Source: JBBQLG01 sp964251665 (GTDB taxonomy: Bacteria > Bacteroidota > Bacteroidia > Cytophagales > Spirosomataceae). Taken from it: 64,000 nucleotides of DNA. Below the pieces are notes generated by a model, which was given only the letters and a program-made list of their open reading frames with translations, did not search any database and had not been told where the DNA came from. Within the stretch, counting starts at the first letter, position 1, and each line of letters opens with the position of its first letter. The stretch lies in the NCBI GenBank assembly GCA_964251665.1, contig CAXUKO010000004.1, positions 248,001-312,000 on the forward strand, written 5' to 3'. Positions 43,576 through 51,826 of this stretch are shown piece after piece. The translations under genes were made by a program, and so were the position numbers.

Positions 43576-44298
43576 TCAGCGGGTGGGCTGCGGTTTAATG
43601 ACGGTTTCCTGCATATCGGCTGGCCCGGCCCGGCGGTAGCTCTGGCGGAGGGCTTCGGTGAGTTGCAGGGTTTTCAGGGTAAGCTGGACCTGTCCGATCT
43701 GAATGACGTTCCCCTCATTGAGGTAGATCCGGTCATATTCGCCCAGTCGGGTTTTGCTGCCGTTCACAAACGTGCCGTTCAGACTATTTTTCCAGCCTTC
43801 GGGGCGCTGCGCTCCATCCTGAAGAATATAATCGACGGTTCCTGTCCGGTTAATGCGCACCTCCAGGGTACAGTGTTGCCGGCTCATGGTTTCGTCGGCC
43901 GTGGTGAGCATCAGGTCCGATGGAGACAGGGTCGATTGCCGGCCTATGGTATTCGGGCCAAGGCGCAGACTCAGGACCGTTGGCGTGACCTGTGACTGCG
44001 TGGTGTCAACCAGGAGCCAGCCCATTTCGGTTGGCAGCACCTGTTTCTGAAGCACCGTTGGGTGTTCGTCGCCCGGGAGCGGAGTCGTTACCGAAGCCGG
44101 GGGCGGTACTAAAGGTGCAACGGGCATTACAGGCAGTGGCTGACCGGGCATCGAATTACCGGGCAGCGAGTTACCCGGCATCGGATTAATGTAGCCACAG
44201 ACCGGGCATTTGGCTTCCCGACTTTTATACGGGTCTTTAATCAGCAGCCGGGCTTTGCAGTTTGGATTGCCGCAAATAAGTTGTAGCGACTGAGTCAT
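43576..44298 (-). CDS. Zinc ribbon/FHA domain protein, 240 aa
   Basis: The N-terminal ~40 residues form a zinc ribbon with ICGNPNCKARLL and AKCPVCGYINP. A ~50-residue Pro/Gly-rich linker with repeated PGNSLPGNSMPG follows. An FHA domain covers about 100-215 (NTIGRQSTL, MSRQHCTLEV, NSLNGTFVNG). The FHA domain should bind phosphothreonine. Position between the Ca-loop protein and the PP2C gene suggests it is a Fha-type docking partner or substrate of the kinase encoded downstream. Confidence 0.9.
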   Translation of the reverse strand: MTQSLQLICGNPNCKARLLIKDPYKSREAKCPVCGYINPMPGNSLPGNSMPGQPLPVMPVAPLVPPPASVTTPLPGDEHPTVLQKQVLPTEMGWLLVDTTQSQVTPTVLSLRLGPNTIGRQSTLSPSDLMLTTADETMSRQHCTLEVRINRTGTVDYILQDGAQRPEGWKNSLNGTFVNGSKTRLGEYDRIYLNEGNVIQIGQVQLTLKTLQLTEALRQSYRRAGPADMQETVIKPQPTR

Positions 44299-44320
44299 CG
44301 TGATGGCTTAATAAATGGAA

Positions 44321-44348
44321 GGTACGCCAACCAATTGATTGGCGTACC
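44321..44348 (-). terminator. Hairpin between T6SS regulatory genes
   Basis: GGTACGCCAA and TTGGCGTACC make a perfect 10-base stem with an 8-base loop, 12 bases past the stop of the Ca-loop gene on the minus strand and before the FHA gene. It may partially terminate transcription and lower expression of the downstream regulators. Confidence 0.55.
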
Positions 44349-44360
44349 CTGTCGTATCGG

Positions 44361-45389
44361 TTAATTACCCAGATTAATGGAATCCGAGTGATCACTCTGA
44401 GCCAGGTGATCGTGCCCCAGATCATGACTGGAATAGAGGGGCTCATAGTCGGCGGGCAAATGCCGGTCTTCGGCGTCCATGTCCGGGGCACCAATGGGCG
44501 ATTCGAGCGCGTGCATGTGCTCGACCTTATGGGTGCTGGCATTATAGTCGCCCTGCGAATCCAGCAGGTGATCACGGTCGGTATCAACCAGAACCACGTT
44601 GTTATCAGCCAGGGTCATATCCGTTTTCTGGTCGTTATTGGTGTCGATCAGCGAAACATCATGTCCGTCCACATGCATCACCGTAACGTTGGAATCGGCC
44701 CCGGCTATGTCGTCAATTACGGAAACGGTCGCGTGGCTGGCTACTTCGGTTTCGTGCGGAGCGGGCGCGGCATCGTGGTGGGCTACATGCGCCACGTGGG
44801 CCGTATGCGCCGACGCGTGGTGATGCGCGGGTTCGGCCGGTTCGGTATGCGCCAGTACGGGTTCGGCACTGCTCTGATCAACCAGATCGCCGAGGGAAGC
44901 CTTGAACGCCTGGTGTTCCGTTTCGCTCAGGCCATCCCACTCATCTTTAAAGAAGGTGTTGTAGTAGTTGCCATGCCACTCAAAATAATCACCCGGACCC
45001 ATTTCACCGCGGGCAGCCGCAAAGGCTTCATCGAATGTCATATCGTCCGTCACGCTTGTGGCCAGCCGGGGCTCATCACTGATGACGGCAATATCGGGTT
45101 CGTGGCTAACGAATGATACGGGAGTAGCCACTGGATGGGCTGGTGCCGTATCGGTTGCACCGCCGTTGCCGTTGTCGGCCAGCTGATCCGAACCATCACT
45201 GTCTTCGAGCCGCGACAACCCGTAAGCGGCCCCGCCTAACGCGGCTGTACCGACAAGGGCAGCTGCAATGGCCTTTTTCTGGCTGGCATTAAGGGCTTTC
45301 CCCGGCAGATTATCTTCCTGTTCAGGTTGGTTGGGCGTTGGCTGCTGCGCCATCGAGTCGTCGTAAGCGTATTGATCGTACGTTGTCAT
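44361..45389 (-). CDS. His-rich protein with Ca-loop-like motifs, 342 aa
   Basis: N-terminal ~45 residues cytoplasmic, one membrane segment (IAAALVGTAALGGAAYGL, about 40-57), then a Bacteroidota-type segment (FDEAFAAARGEMGPGDYFEW, then WHGNYYNTFF and EWDGLSETEH). A His/Ala-rich tract (about 185-210) and two Asp/Asn loops of EF-hand/dockerin type (DTNNDQKTD and DTDRDHLLD) follow. The loops suggest calcium binding, which is not proven. It lies between two FHA-protein genes in the T6SS regulatory run. No function is known. Confidence 0.8.
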   Translation of the reverse strand: MTTYDQYAYDDSMAQQPTPNQPEQEDNLPGKALNASQKKAIAAALVGTAALGGAAYGLSRLEDSDGSDQLADNGNGGATDTAPAHPVATPVSFVSHEPDIAVISDEPRLATSVTDDMTFDEAFAAARGEMGPGDYFEWHGNYYNTFFKDEWDGLSETEHQAFKASLGDLVDQSSAEPVLAHTEPAEPAHHHASAHTAHVAHVAHHDAAPAPHETEVASHATVSVIDDIAGADSNVTVMHVDGHDVSLIDTNNDQKTDMTLADNNVVLVDTDRDHLLDSQGDYNASTHKVEHMHALESPIGAPDMDAEDRHLPADYEPLYSSHDLGHDHLAQSDHSDSINLGN

Positions 45390-45482
45390 GGTATCTGAAA
45401 AGAATTGATTAATGATAAATCAAAAAGCCTGATTCAATCCGAACGCTGCGATTCGGCTCCGTTACTGACTGCAATCCACTAC

Positions 45483-46181
45483 TTAATCGGCCCAGCGAGC
45501 CTTACATTCCCGGCATTGTCGGCGCTTCACCAGCTCACCATAGGGCACATTACCCAGGAACTGACCGCAACGGGGGCAAACATAACTGCGTTTAAATTCT
45601 TTGTCGAGGGCGGCCAGTTTCTCGGGGATGTTAATAAAATGAGCGGCCAGAATCTGCCCGACGGCTCCGGCAATCAGGGGGATAAACCCCAGGCCACCCC
45701 CCACTAAGCCTAACCCCACGGCACCCACAATGGGGGCCAGGCCAATACTGCTTCGTACCCAGGCTTGTTTAACCGGACCTTTGACAACTAAGCTTTCGCG
45801 GGCCTCGGTGTAAATGTCGTACACATGTTCCAGCCGCTTAAACGCCCGCCGAACGTCCGACGGATCGGCTTCCGGGGGCAGCACTACCGGCGTGGGATTA
45901 CTGGCCGGATGAGGTTGCCGTACCGAGAAGATAAGCTGCGGATCAAGCGGTTCCTGCCCCAGGGCTATCCGGCTCTCCGGACTGATGATCGTGCGGGCAA
46001 TGCGCCATCCGTCTACCACCGTCCCGTAGGTCGAATCCAGGTCTTCCAGCAGGACAACATGATCGGTCACAAACGTCACCCGGGCGTGTTTGCGGCTGAT
46101 TCCCGGTCGGTCTATGACCAGCCGGTTGTCGGCCGACCGACCAATAGTGAACGTAGTTTCCGGCATCATGTTTACGGACAA
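45483..46181 (-). CDS. FHA domain/zinc ribbon membrane protein, 232 aa
   Basis: An FHA domain at the N-terminus (about 5-85; FTIGRSADNRLVI, SRKHARVTF, DLDSTYGTVVDG) is followed by a helix. A small hydrophobic pair (GLAPIVGAVGLGLVGGGLGFIPL, split over about 145-175) comes next. The C-terminus is a zinc ribbon (CPRCGQFLGNVPYG, RRQCRECKARW). It is the mirror of the other FHA protein, with the ribbon at the opposite end. Together with tssN immediately upstream (140-base gap) it probably links phosphothreonine signalling to the T6SS membrane complex. Confidence 0.88.
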   Translation of the reverse strand: MSVNMMPETTFTIGRSADNRLVIDRPGISRKHARVTFVTDHVVLLEDLDSTYGTVVDGWRIARTIISPESRIALGQEPLDPQLIFSVRQPHPASNPTPVVLPPEADPSDVRRAFKRLEHVYDIYTEARESLVVKGPVKQAWVRSSIGLAPIVGAVGLGLVGGGLGFIPLIAGAVGQILAAHFINIPEKLAALDKEFKRSYVCPRCGQFLGNVPYGELVKRRQCRECKARWAD

Positions 46182-46320
46182 GTCAACATTTAGGGGTAAA
46201 TAAAAGCGTTAGCGGGGATACTTTCCCCGAAAAGCACCGATTAAATTACCCTTTTTTCCTTAAAAAATACTCCTCGAGTGGCAGACTTTGTGTTAACGGC
46301 ACCAAACTGTTCGTTTGTGG

Positions 46321-47235
46321 TCATCGGCGGGCTTTGGGGGGCGGCAGCCGTTTGGCCAGAATCCGAACCCCGTCGCGCAGGTAATTTTCCGGGCATGTTT
46401 TGTCGGAGTCGATAAACAGGTCGGATTTCCACCAGCCCCGTTTCACGTAAAAATACCAGCGATAATAGCTGCCGTTTGGATCGCGAAACTCAATTTCCCG
46501 GCCGGGCTCGTTTATGTTGTGTTCATCAATAGAAAACTGAAAGCCATCGCCGATCATCATCCGGTTCGGAATTTTCGAGCGCAGATCGTACGAGTTCTTT
46601 TCGCCGTACCGGATGTCGAGCATGAAAATAATGATCGTCGTTTGTTTGTACTCGTATTCAAGCAGCTGAGGCATTTGCCGCATCGGGTTATACTGCCACA
46701 GTTTGTAGATTTTGGGCGGAATCTCGTCGTAGGCTTCGTAGGCCCAGTCGAGAAAGTAAGCCAGGGGGAACAGCAGCACCGCCGACACCAGCGGCCGGAT
46801 GTTGGCCCGGAACTCTTCCTGGGCTTCTACCACCCGAAATACGCCCGGCGCGTAGGACAGCATAAACATCGACAACCCGCCAATGATACCCATCAGCAGG
46901 GTCATCAGCGTGCCCTGAAAGTAATGGTCGGGCTGGGTCCAGGGCATAAACGAACGCATACCACTCACGTGCCAGAGGCCCAGCAGAAAAACCAGTGTCA
47001 GGGTAATGCAGTAGTTCCAGAACCCGACGTTGCTCGTGGGCGGGAGGATTTCGTAATGAACGAGCGCATAGCCGATGTAGCCCAGCAGCAGGAACAGCAT
47101 GATGACGACAAGAATGTACAGAATCATGGTCCGTACACTGGAGTGCCGCATAACGCTGCTGCGGGCCTGACTAATGCTGCTGGTGACAACCGAGCGGGCT
47201 GCGGAGCCGAAATTAGGTGGTTGGATAGGGTTCAT
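46321..47235 (-). CDS. tssN: Type VI secretion protein TssN
   Basis: A 304-residue protein with four membrane helices in the first half (ILYILVVIMLFLLLGYIGYA, ITLTLVFLLGLWH, LMTLLMGIIGGLSMFMLSY and LVSAVLLFPLAYFLDW). A soluble C-terminal domain ends with YYRWYFYVKRGWWKSDLF. This fits TssN, a membrane-complex component specific to the Bacteroidota T6SSiii subtype. It is divergent from tssEFG and leads into the regulatory run. The family call is supported strongly by context (TssE/F/G, TssK and TssO in the same island). Confidence 0.85.
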   Translation of the reverse strand: MNPIQPPNFGSAARSVVTSSISQARSSVMRHSSVRTMILYILVVIMLFLLLGYIGYALVHYEILPPTSNVGFWNYCITLTLVFLLGLWHVSGMRSFMPWTQPDHYFQGTLMTLLMGIIGGLSMFMLSYAPGVFRVVEAQEEFRANIRPLVSAVLLFPLAYFLDWAYEAYDEIPPKIYKLWQYNPMRQMPQLLEYEYKQTTIIIFMLDIRYGEKNSYDLRSKIPNRMMIGDGFQFSIDEHNINEPGREIEFRDPNGSYYRWYFYVKRGWWKSDLFIDSDKTCPENYLRDGVRILAKRLPPPKARR

Positions 47236-47578
47236 ACATTGCTACGGAAGCCGGGCGGCAGGCCGCTGGCAGATTCAGCTGTAAAAGGATAGGTAAGGGT
47301 AAGCGTGTCCATGTAGTCACGCGACAAATTCGTCGCCTGGCCAGCCAGCATTGCTTACCTGCAAATCTATTAAACTAATAGCACAAAAAAAGTATATCTT
47401 TCACCTGCGGTTATGCCATGCGGGCTGACCCGGCAACCGCGTACCGACAACTCAAAAATGAGGGTAATATCCCGGACTCACCAGCCCCGGCCGATAGTGC
47501 CAATCCATTTTTTCGTTATCTACGCAGCCTGATTCTACCTTATACGCACTTGAGCCATCACCCTGACCCAAACAGACC
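47236..47578. other. Divergent gap between tssN and tssE
   Basis: This 343-base gap separates divergent tssN and tssE and must hold promoters for both. A run TATATCTTTC near 47392 resembles a -7 box on the plus strand, without a clear -33 TTG. A 69-residue plus-strand open frame overlapping the tssE start is judged spurious. No repeat or RNA was recognised. Confidence 0.5.
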
Positions 47579-48040
47579 ATGCCCGACGATTATTTTAAAC
47601 TCCCCCTGCGCCTGGACCTCATCGTGAAGGGCGGGAGCGAGGGGCGGCACAGCCCGGCCGAACTGACGTGTTCGCTGGATGAGTCGATCCATAATAATGT
47701 GTACCTGATCGTGACGACCCAGTTTAAGGAGGCCCGTTATGATCCGCAGTTCGGCAGTGCCATCTGGGATGAAGATTTTAACTCGGGTAATGATCAGATT
47801 TATATTCTCTGGACGGACCGGATTGAGTCGTCCATCCGGGAGGGCATCCGGCGGTACGAACCGCGGCTCGAACGCGCTAAAGTAGAAGTGTATCTGAACC
47901 GGGAAGGCTCCCTGGATGCGCACAAACGCCTGATTATCCGCATTACTGCCGAAATTCGGAAATCGAATCACCGGCCTTTTGTCTTTCAGCAGGAAATAGC
48001 CGTAGCTCCCTACAACGCCAAAAAACGACAGGATTTATGA
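47579..48040 (+). CDS. tssE: T6SS baseplate protein TssE (GPW/gp25 family)
   Basis: A 153-residue gp25-like protein. The conserved gp25 phrase is represented by EARYDPQFGSAIWDEDF, and a C-terminal strand-rich part ends with VFQQEIAVAPYNAKKR. It is a baseplate wedge subunit that contacts the sheath. Its stop overlaps the tssF start by four bases (ATGA), showing translational coupling. It is the first gene of tssEFG. Confidence 0.92.
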   Translation: MPDDYFKLPLRLDLIVKGGSEGRHSPAELTCSLDESIHNNVYLIVTTQFKEARYDPQFGSAIWDEDFNSGNDQIYILWTDRIESSIREGIRRYEPRLERAKVEVYLNREGSLDAHKRLIIRITAEIRKSNHRPFVFQQEIAVAPYNAKKRQDL

Positions 48041-49932
48041 ACAGACTTACCGCCACCGATTTTACCCGCGAAGAGATTCGGAAACGGATGATCAGGCACG
48101 CGGCTGCGGTCTGGCAGATGCGCGTTAAAGACGTTGAAGCGGCCGATCCCTTAGTGACCTATCTGCTGGAAGCCTGCACGTTTGAGTTCGAAAACACGGG
48201 CAAAGCCATCGAAAATACCCGGCAGCATATTGTTGATCAGCTCGCCAACGTGATGTGCCCGGAGGTAATCGATTTGCCCCGTCCGGCCCACGCTGTTTTT
48301 CATAGCCGCCCCGAGGAAGCCATTCAGGACCTGCCCCAGACGGTACAGTTCTTTCACCGGACCATCAGCCGGGATGCCGAAAAGAAAAGCCGGGACATCT
48401 TTTTCTCGCCCGTTGTTAAGAGCCGGATCGTAAACGGCGATGTGCGGTATCTGCTCAGTGAGCAGGGACTGGTACAGTTTAACGGCCGCGACCGGATTCA
48501 GCTCGAACGCAGCGTACAGCCGAACCAGATTACCGATTATCAGTCGGTCTGGGTGGGTATTGAACTGGCATCGGAAGTACCGTCGCTGGCCAATGTGCCG
48601 GTGTTTTTCGACTGGGAAACCGAGTCAGAAGGGCGTAAGGCCACTTATTACCGCAAACTACAGGACAATCACCAGACCCGCTGGTTCATGAACGGGCGTG
48701 AATTGCCGGTACAGGCCGGTTTTCAGGCCGCTACCACCCACGAGGCCCGGCTCGGCCCGGAACTTGATGTGCTGCACCAGCTGGAGCAGGAGATAATGAG
48801 CCTGTACGACCGCTGTTTCGTTACGCTGGGCAACCTGCCCAACCGCACCGACCGCGACTATACACCCCGGCGTTTTCCGCCCGGCTATAGCTTCACCGAT
48901 CAGCAGCAGCAGCGTTATTTTTCGGAGGAACTGATCTGGCTCGAAATCCGGTTTAACCGCGATTTTCCGCCAGCGGCCATTGCCACGATGGAAGTGCGGC
49001 TGAACTGTTTCCCGATCATGAACCGCCTGCTGAACGAAACCATGAAGCGGCTGCAGATGACCCTGAATGTGTATCCGCTGCCGTCGTCCAACGAGTTTCT
49101 GTTTATCCGCCGGGTGTATAATGCCGACAGCCATGACCTGTACCGGTCGTCGCCCCTGCGGCATTTCGATGAGCTGGAAGACAACTCATTTATGTGGCGT
49201 CCGCACGGCGTGGGGCGGTTCGATGCCCGGAATGCCCGCGAAATCCTGGATTACGTGCAGCAGATGCTCTTGGAGGAAAGCCGGGCGTTTTCGGCCCTCG
49301 GCTCAGGGATGTTTACCCAAATTATAGACAACCTCTCCCGTAATGTGGATGAACTGACCACCCGGCTCCAGAAAAATGCCGTGGAGGGCTTTACCGTTGG
49401 GCACCCGTATATTTTTGTCCGGCCGCGCCAGCGGGAAACCAACATTTACATCGAATTCTGGAGCACCGACGGGAAAGCGGGTAATCACATTGCCGCCGGT
49501 ACGCGCCTGGCTCCGTATGATGGCTATTATTTCGTCCGGGACGAGAAAGAGGACCTGTTTCTGATGACGACGACCGTAGGCGGGCGGGACAAGCCCAGCG
49601 TCACGGAGAAAGAATACAGTCTGCGCCAGACCTTACTGACGCGCCAGCGGCTGGTAACGCTCGAAGACATCCGGGCCGAATGTCAGGCCTATTTTTACGG
49701 CCGGATTGGCGACGTACCGGTTGATGTAGCCGTTGAAAAACGCTTTGCCGAAGGCCTGATCGAAGGCGCTGGCTATGTCCGTTGTCTCGACGTGCTCATT
49801 ACGCCAAAAGGACGCACCGAACTTACGCCCTCTGAGTGGGATGGCGAACTCGAACGCTGCCGTCAGCACTTAGCTGACCGCTCGGCCATGAACCTGCCGT
49901 ACCGGGTGCGGCTTGCCCGAAAAACCGCATGA
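48037..49932 (+). CDS. tssF: T6SS baseplate protein TssF
   Basis: A 631-residue protein, of normal TssF length. The N-terminus (ATDFTREEIRKRMIRHAA) and the block CPEVIDLPRPAHAVFHSRP match the T6SSiii form of TssF, the wedge component that partners TssG and TssE. The gene overlaps tssE and tssG by 4 bases at either end, so the three proteins are made in fixed proportion. No membrane segment or signal peptide. Confidence 0.92.
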   Translation: MNRLTATDFTREEIRKRMIRHAAAVWQMRVKDVEAADPLVTYLLEACTFEFENTGKAIENTRQHIVDQLANVMCPEVIDLPRPAHAVFHSRPEEAIQDLPQTVQFFHRTISRDAEKKSRDIFFSPVVKSRIVNGDVRYLLSEQGLVQFNGRDRIQLERSVQPNQITDYQSVWVGIELASEVPSLANVPVFFDWETESEGRKATYYRKLQDNHQTRWFMNGRELPVQAGFQAATTHEARLGPELDVLHQLEQEIMSLYDRCFVTLGNLPNRTDRDYTPRRFPPGYSFTDQQQQRYFSEELIWLEIRFNRDFPPAAIATMEVRLNCFPIMNRLLNETMKRLQMTLNVYPLPSSNEFLFIRRVYNADSHDLYRSSPLRHFDELEDNSFMWRPHGVGRFDARNAREILDYVQQMLLEESRAFSALGSGMFTQIIDNLSRNVDELTTRLQKNAVEGFTVGHPYIFVRPRQRETNIYIEFWSTDGKAGNHIAAGTRLAPYDGYYFVRDEKEDLFLMTTTVGGRDKPSVTEKEYSLRQTLLTRQRLVTLEDIRAECQAYFYGRIGDVPVDVAVEKRFAEGLIEGAGYVRCLDVLITPKGRTELTPSEWDGELERCRQHLADRSAMNLPYRVRLARKTA

Positions 49933-50915
49933 AACTAACTGATTACGCCAACGAGATTAATAGCCTGCACACCGATGTCCGGCTGGAAGTGATGCTGGCC
50001 GAACTGTACAATGGCGGTCTGGACCCCCGCACGGATGTGCTGGTCTATCCATCCGGCCTGTTCGAGCGCAGCTACCGTCGGGACGTGGGAGCGGTGAAAG
50101 TAGGCCATGCCGACGCCCTGTTGCAGGAGTTACCAGACGTGGATGAGAGTCGGCGCACCTACCTGAACATTGAGGTGCACCGCGATGGTCTGTACGATTA
50201 CCTGCCCGAAGGGTTGTTTCACCAGCCCGTGAACCGGGGCCGCGATCAGAAAGAAGTTTTTGATGATATTGATGAGCAGGCCCGGCGTAAACAAGCCGCC
50301 CGGCAGTTTTTTCAGCCCTTCGAGCAGGAGTTTTTCCTCCAGCGGACGATGCTGGAACTGGAAGAGCGGAAGTATCAAATCAATGAAGAAAACCTGCGCC
50401 GAAACGATCAGGGCGACGTGTTGCGGCAGTTTTGGGGCATTTCGGCGAACCTGCTGAATACCCGGCAGCTGCATAATCTGCTGCATCTGTTGCCGCTTGC
50501 CCATCGGCTGACCCAGAACCGGACGCTGGTGACGGAGTGTTTCGAGGTGATTCTGGGCGTTCCGGTGCAACTGCGGACTATTCCGCCCCTGATTCACCTG
50601 ATTGAACTGGCTCCTGATGATGAACCGGTCTCAAATGAACTGAGCCGGGCCGAACTGGGGAATTTCTCGCTCGAAGGCGCGTATCAGGATACGATGCCCG
50701 CCGTGGAGATCAGCATTGGCCCGCTCGATAAACGACAACTGAATGACTTTCTGGTGGGTGGCCGCAGCCGCGCCGTGCTGGATCTGCTGATCGGGTATTT
50801 TCTGCCCGCCGAACTCGATGTAGTCGATCACCTGATTACGGACGACGACAACAGTTTTCTGGTCCTGTCCGACGATGATCCAACCGCTGTGCTCGGTGTG
50901 GCGTCGTATATTTAG
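49929..50915 (+). CDS. tssG: T6SS baseplate protein TssG
   Basis: A 328-residue protein following tssF with an ATGA overlap. The family is supported by its place in the tssEFG set and by blocks such as HLLPLAHRLTQNRTLVTECF and the C-terminal YFLPAELDVVDHLI, which fit the TssG wedge subunit. It has an unusually acidic C-terminus. It is convergent with tssO 25 bases away; a perfect 12-base palindrome AACGCCGGCGTT sits in between. Confidence 0.88.
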   Translation: MKLTDYANEINSLHTDVRLEVMLAELYNGGLDPRTDVLVYPSGLFERSYRRDVGAVKVGHADALLQELPDVDESRRTYLNIEVHRDGLYDYLPEGLFHQPVNRGRDQKEVFDDIDEQARRKQAARQFFQPFEQEFFLQRTMLELEERKYQINEENLRRNDQGDVLRQFWGISANLLNTRQLHNLLHLLPLAHRLTQNRTLVTECFEVILGVPVQLRTIPPLIHLIELAPDDEPVSNELSRAELGNFSLEGAYQDTMPAVEISIGPLDKRQLNDFLVGGRSRAVLDLLIGYFLPAELDVVDHLITDDDNSFLVLSDDDPTAVLGVASYI

Positions 50916-50939
50916 AAACGCCGGCGTTGAACGAACGGC

Positions 50940-51776
50940 TTACAGCCGACTTAACACCTTATCAATCTCGTCTACTTTCGTATTCGCCAGTTGCTGAATG
51001 GCATAAGTTGCTCCATTGGCATTAATGATCAACTCGAAATTCTTTTTAGCCAGGGCATAGAGTTGCTTGCGTTTCATGCGGGCGTTGTATTCTTCGAGTA
51101 TGTCGGCCTGCACTTTTTTGCAGTTGGCATCGCTGAATTTCAATTCCCATTTAAGATTTTCCAACTCTTTACCTCCTCCGCCACCACCGCCTGCCTGGGC
51201 TTGTGGGGCGGGTGCCGGGGCCGGACGGGCCGCCTGAGCCATCAGCATATTCACGTTGTTCTGTAAATTCTGCTTATCCGATTTCAGGCGGTCATTCTCC
51301 GATTTCAGCCGTTCGATCTCGGCCGTTTCATCCCGCTCGCGCAGGAGGGCCGACCGCTTATCGAGGTAATTCTTCCGTTCGATGTTAACCCGGTACAGGT
51401 ACGAACAGGCGTTATCGCGCATGCCAAGCCGGGTACCGGTAAATACGTTGTTCTTCTGAAACTTATCGATCCGGGTTCTAAACTCATTATTCTGCTGTTC
51501 GGCTCCCTGAATCCATGAGTTCCAGGTTTCATTGGAGGCTCCTTCCTGCGGGCGCTGCGTGTCAATTTCCTCCATGTTTTTGATGTATACCTGCACAGCG
51601 GTCATCTCATCGGCCAGGGCTTTTTGCTCACTGATGGCTTTCTGGTTACTGCCCCCGGCCGGGTATTTTTTACCAACCCAGAAGGCCAGACAGAGCGGCA
51701 GCGCCAGCACAATGATGTAGACGGCAATGAAGTTAAAAAGAGAGGTATTCCGTTCGGTTTTATTTAAAGGGTCCAT
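50940..51776 (-). CDS. tssO: Type VI secretion protein TssO
   Basis: A 278-residue protein: short cytoplasmic N-terminus with LNKTERNTSLFNF, one membrane helix (FIAVYIIVLALPLCLAFWV, about 16-34), then a long coiled-coil (about 65-175; ERLKSENDRLKSDKQNLQNN). A Gly/Pro/Ala-rich hinge and a C-terminal helical region follow. TssO is specific to the Bacteroidota T6SSiii membrane complex. It lies directly downstream of tssK (50-base gap) in the same orientation, which supports the call. Confidence 0.85.
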   Translation of the reverse strand: MDPLNKTERNTSLFNFIAVYIIVLALPLCLAFWVGKKYPAGGSNQKAISEQKALADEMTAVQVYIKNMEEIDTQRPQEGASNETWNSWIQGAEQQNNEFRTRIDKFQKNNVFTGTRLGMRDNACSYLYRVNIERKNYLDKRSALLRERDETAEIERLKSENDRLKSDKQNLQNNVNMLMAQAARPAPAPAPQAQAGGGGGGGKELENLKWELKFSDANCKKVQADILEEYNARMKRKQLYALAKKNFELIINANGATYAIQQLANTKVDEIDKVLSRL

Positions 51777-51826
51777 GGAAAAGAGAATAGTAAGGAATGG
51801 AATGAATTAATGCTGAAATAAAGCCC

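Noticed and set aside
46315..47292. 325-codon plus-strand frame antisense to tssN
   Set aside because: Exactly covers tssN in reverse and its product has the His/Arg/Gln-rich composition of an antisense frame.
47418..47627. 69-codon plus-strand frame at the tssE start
   Set aside because: Overlaps tssE out of frame and has no recognisable feature.
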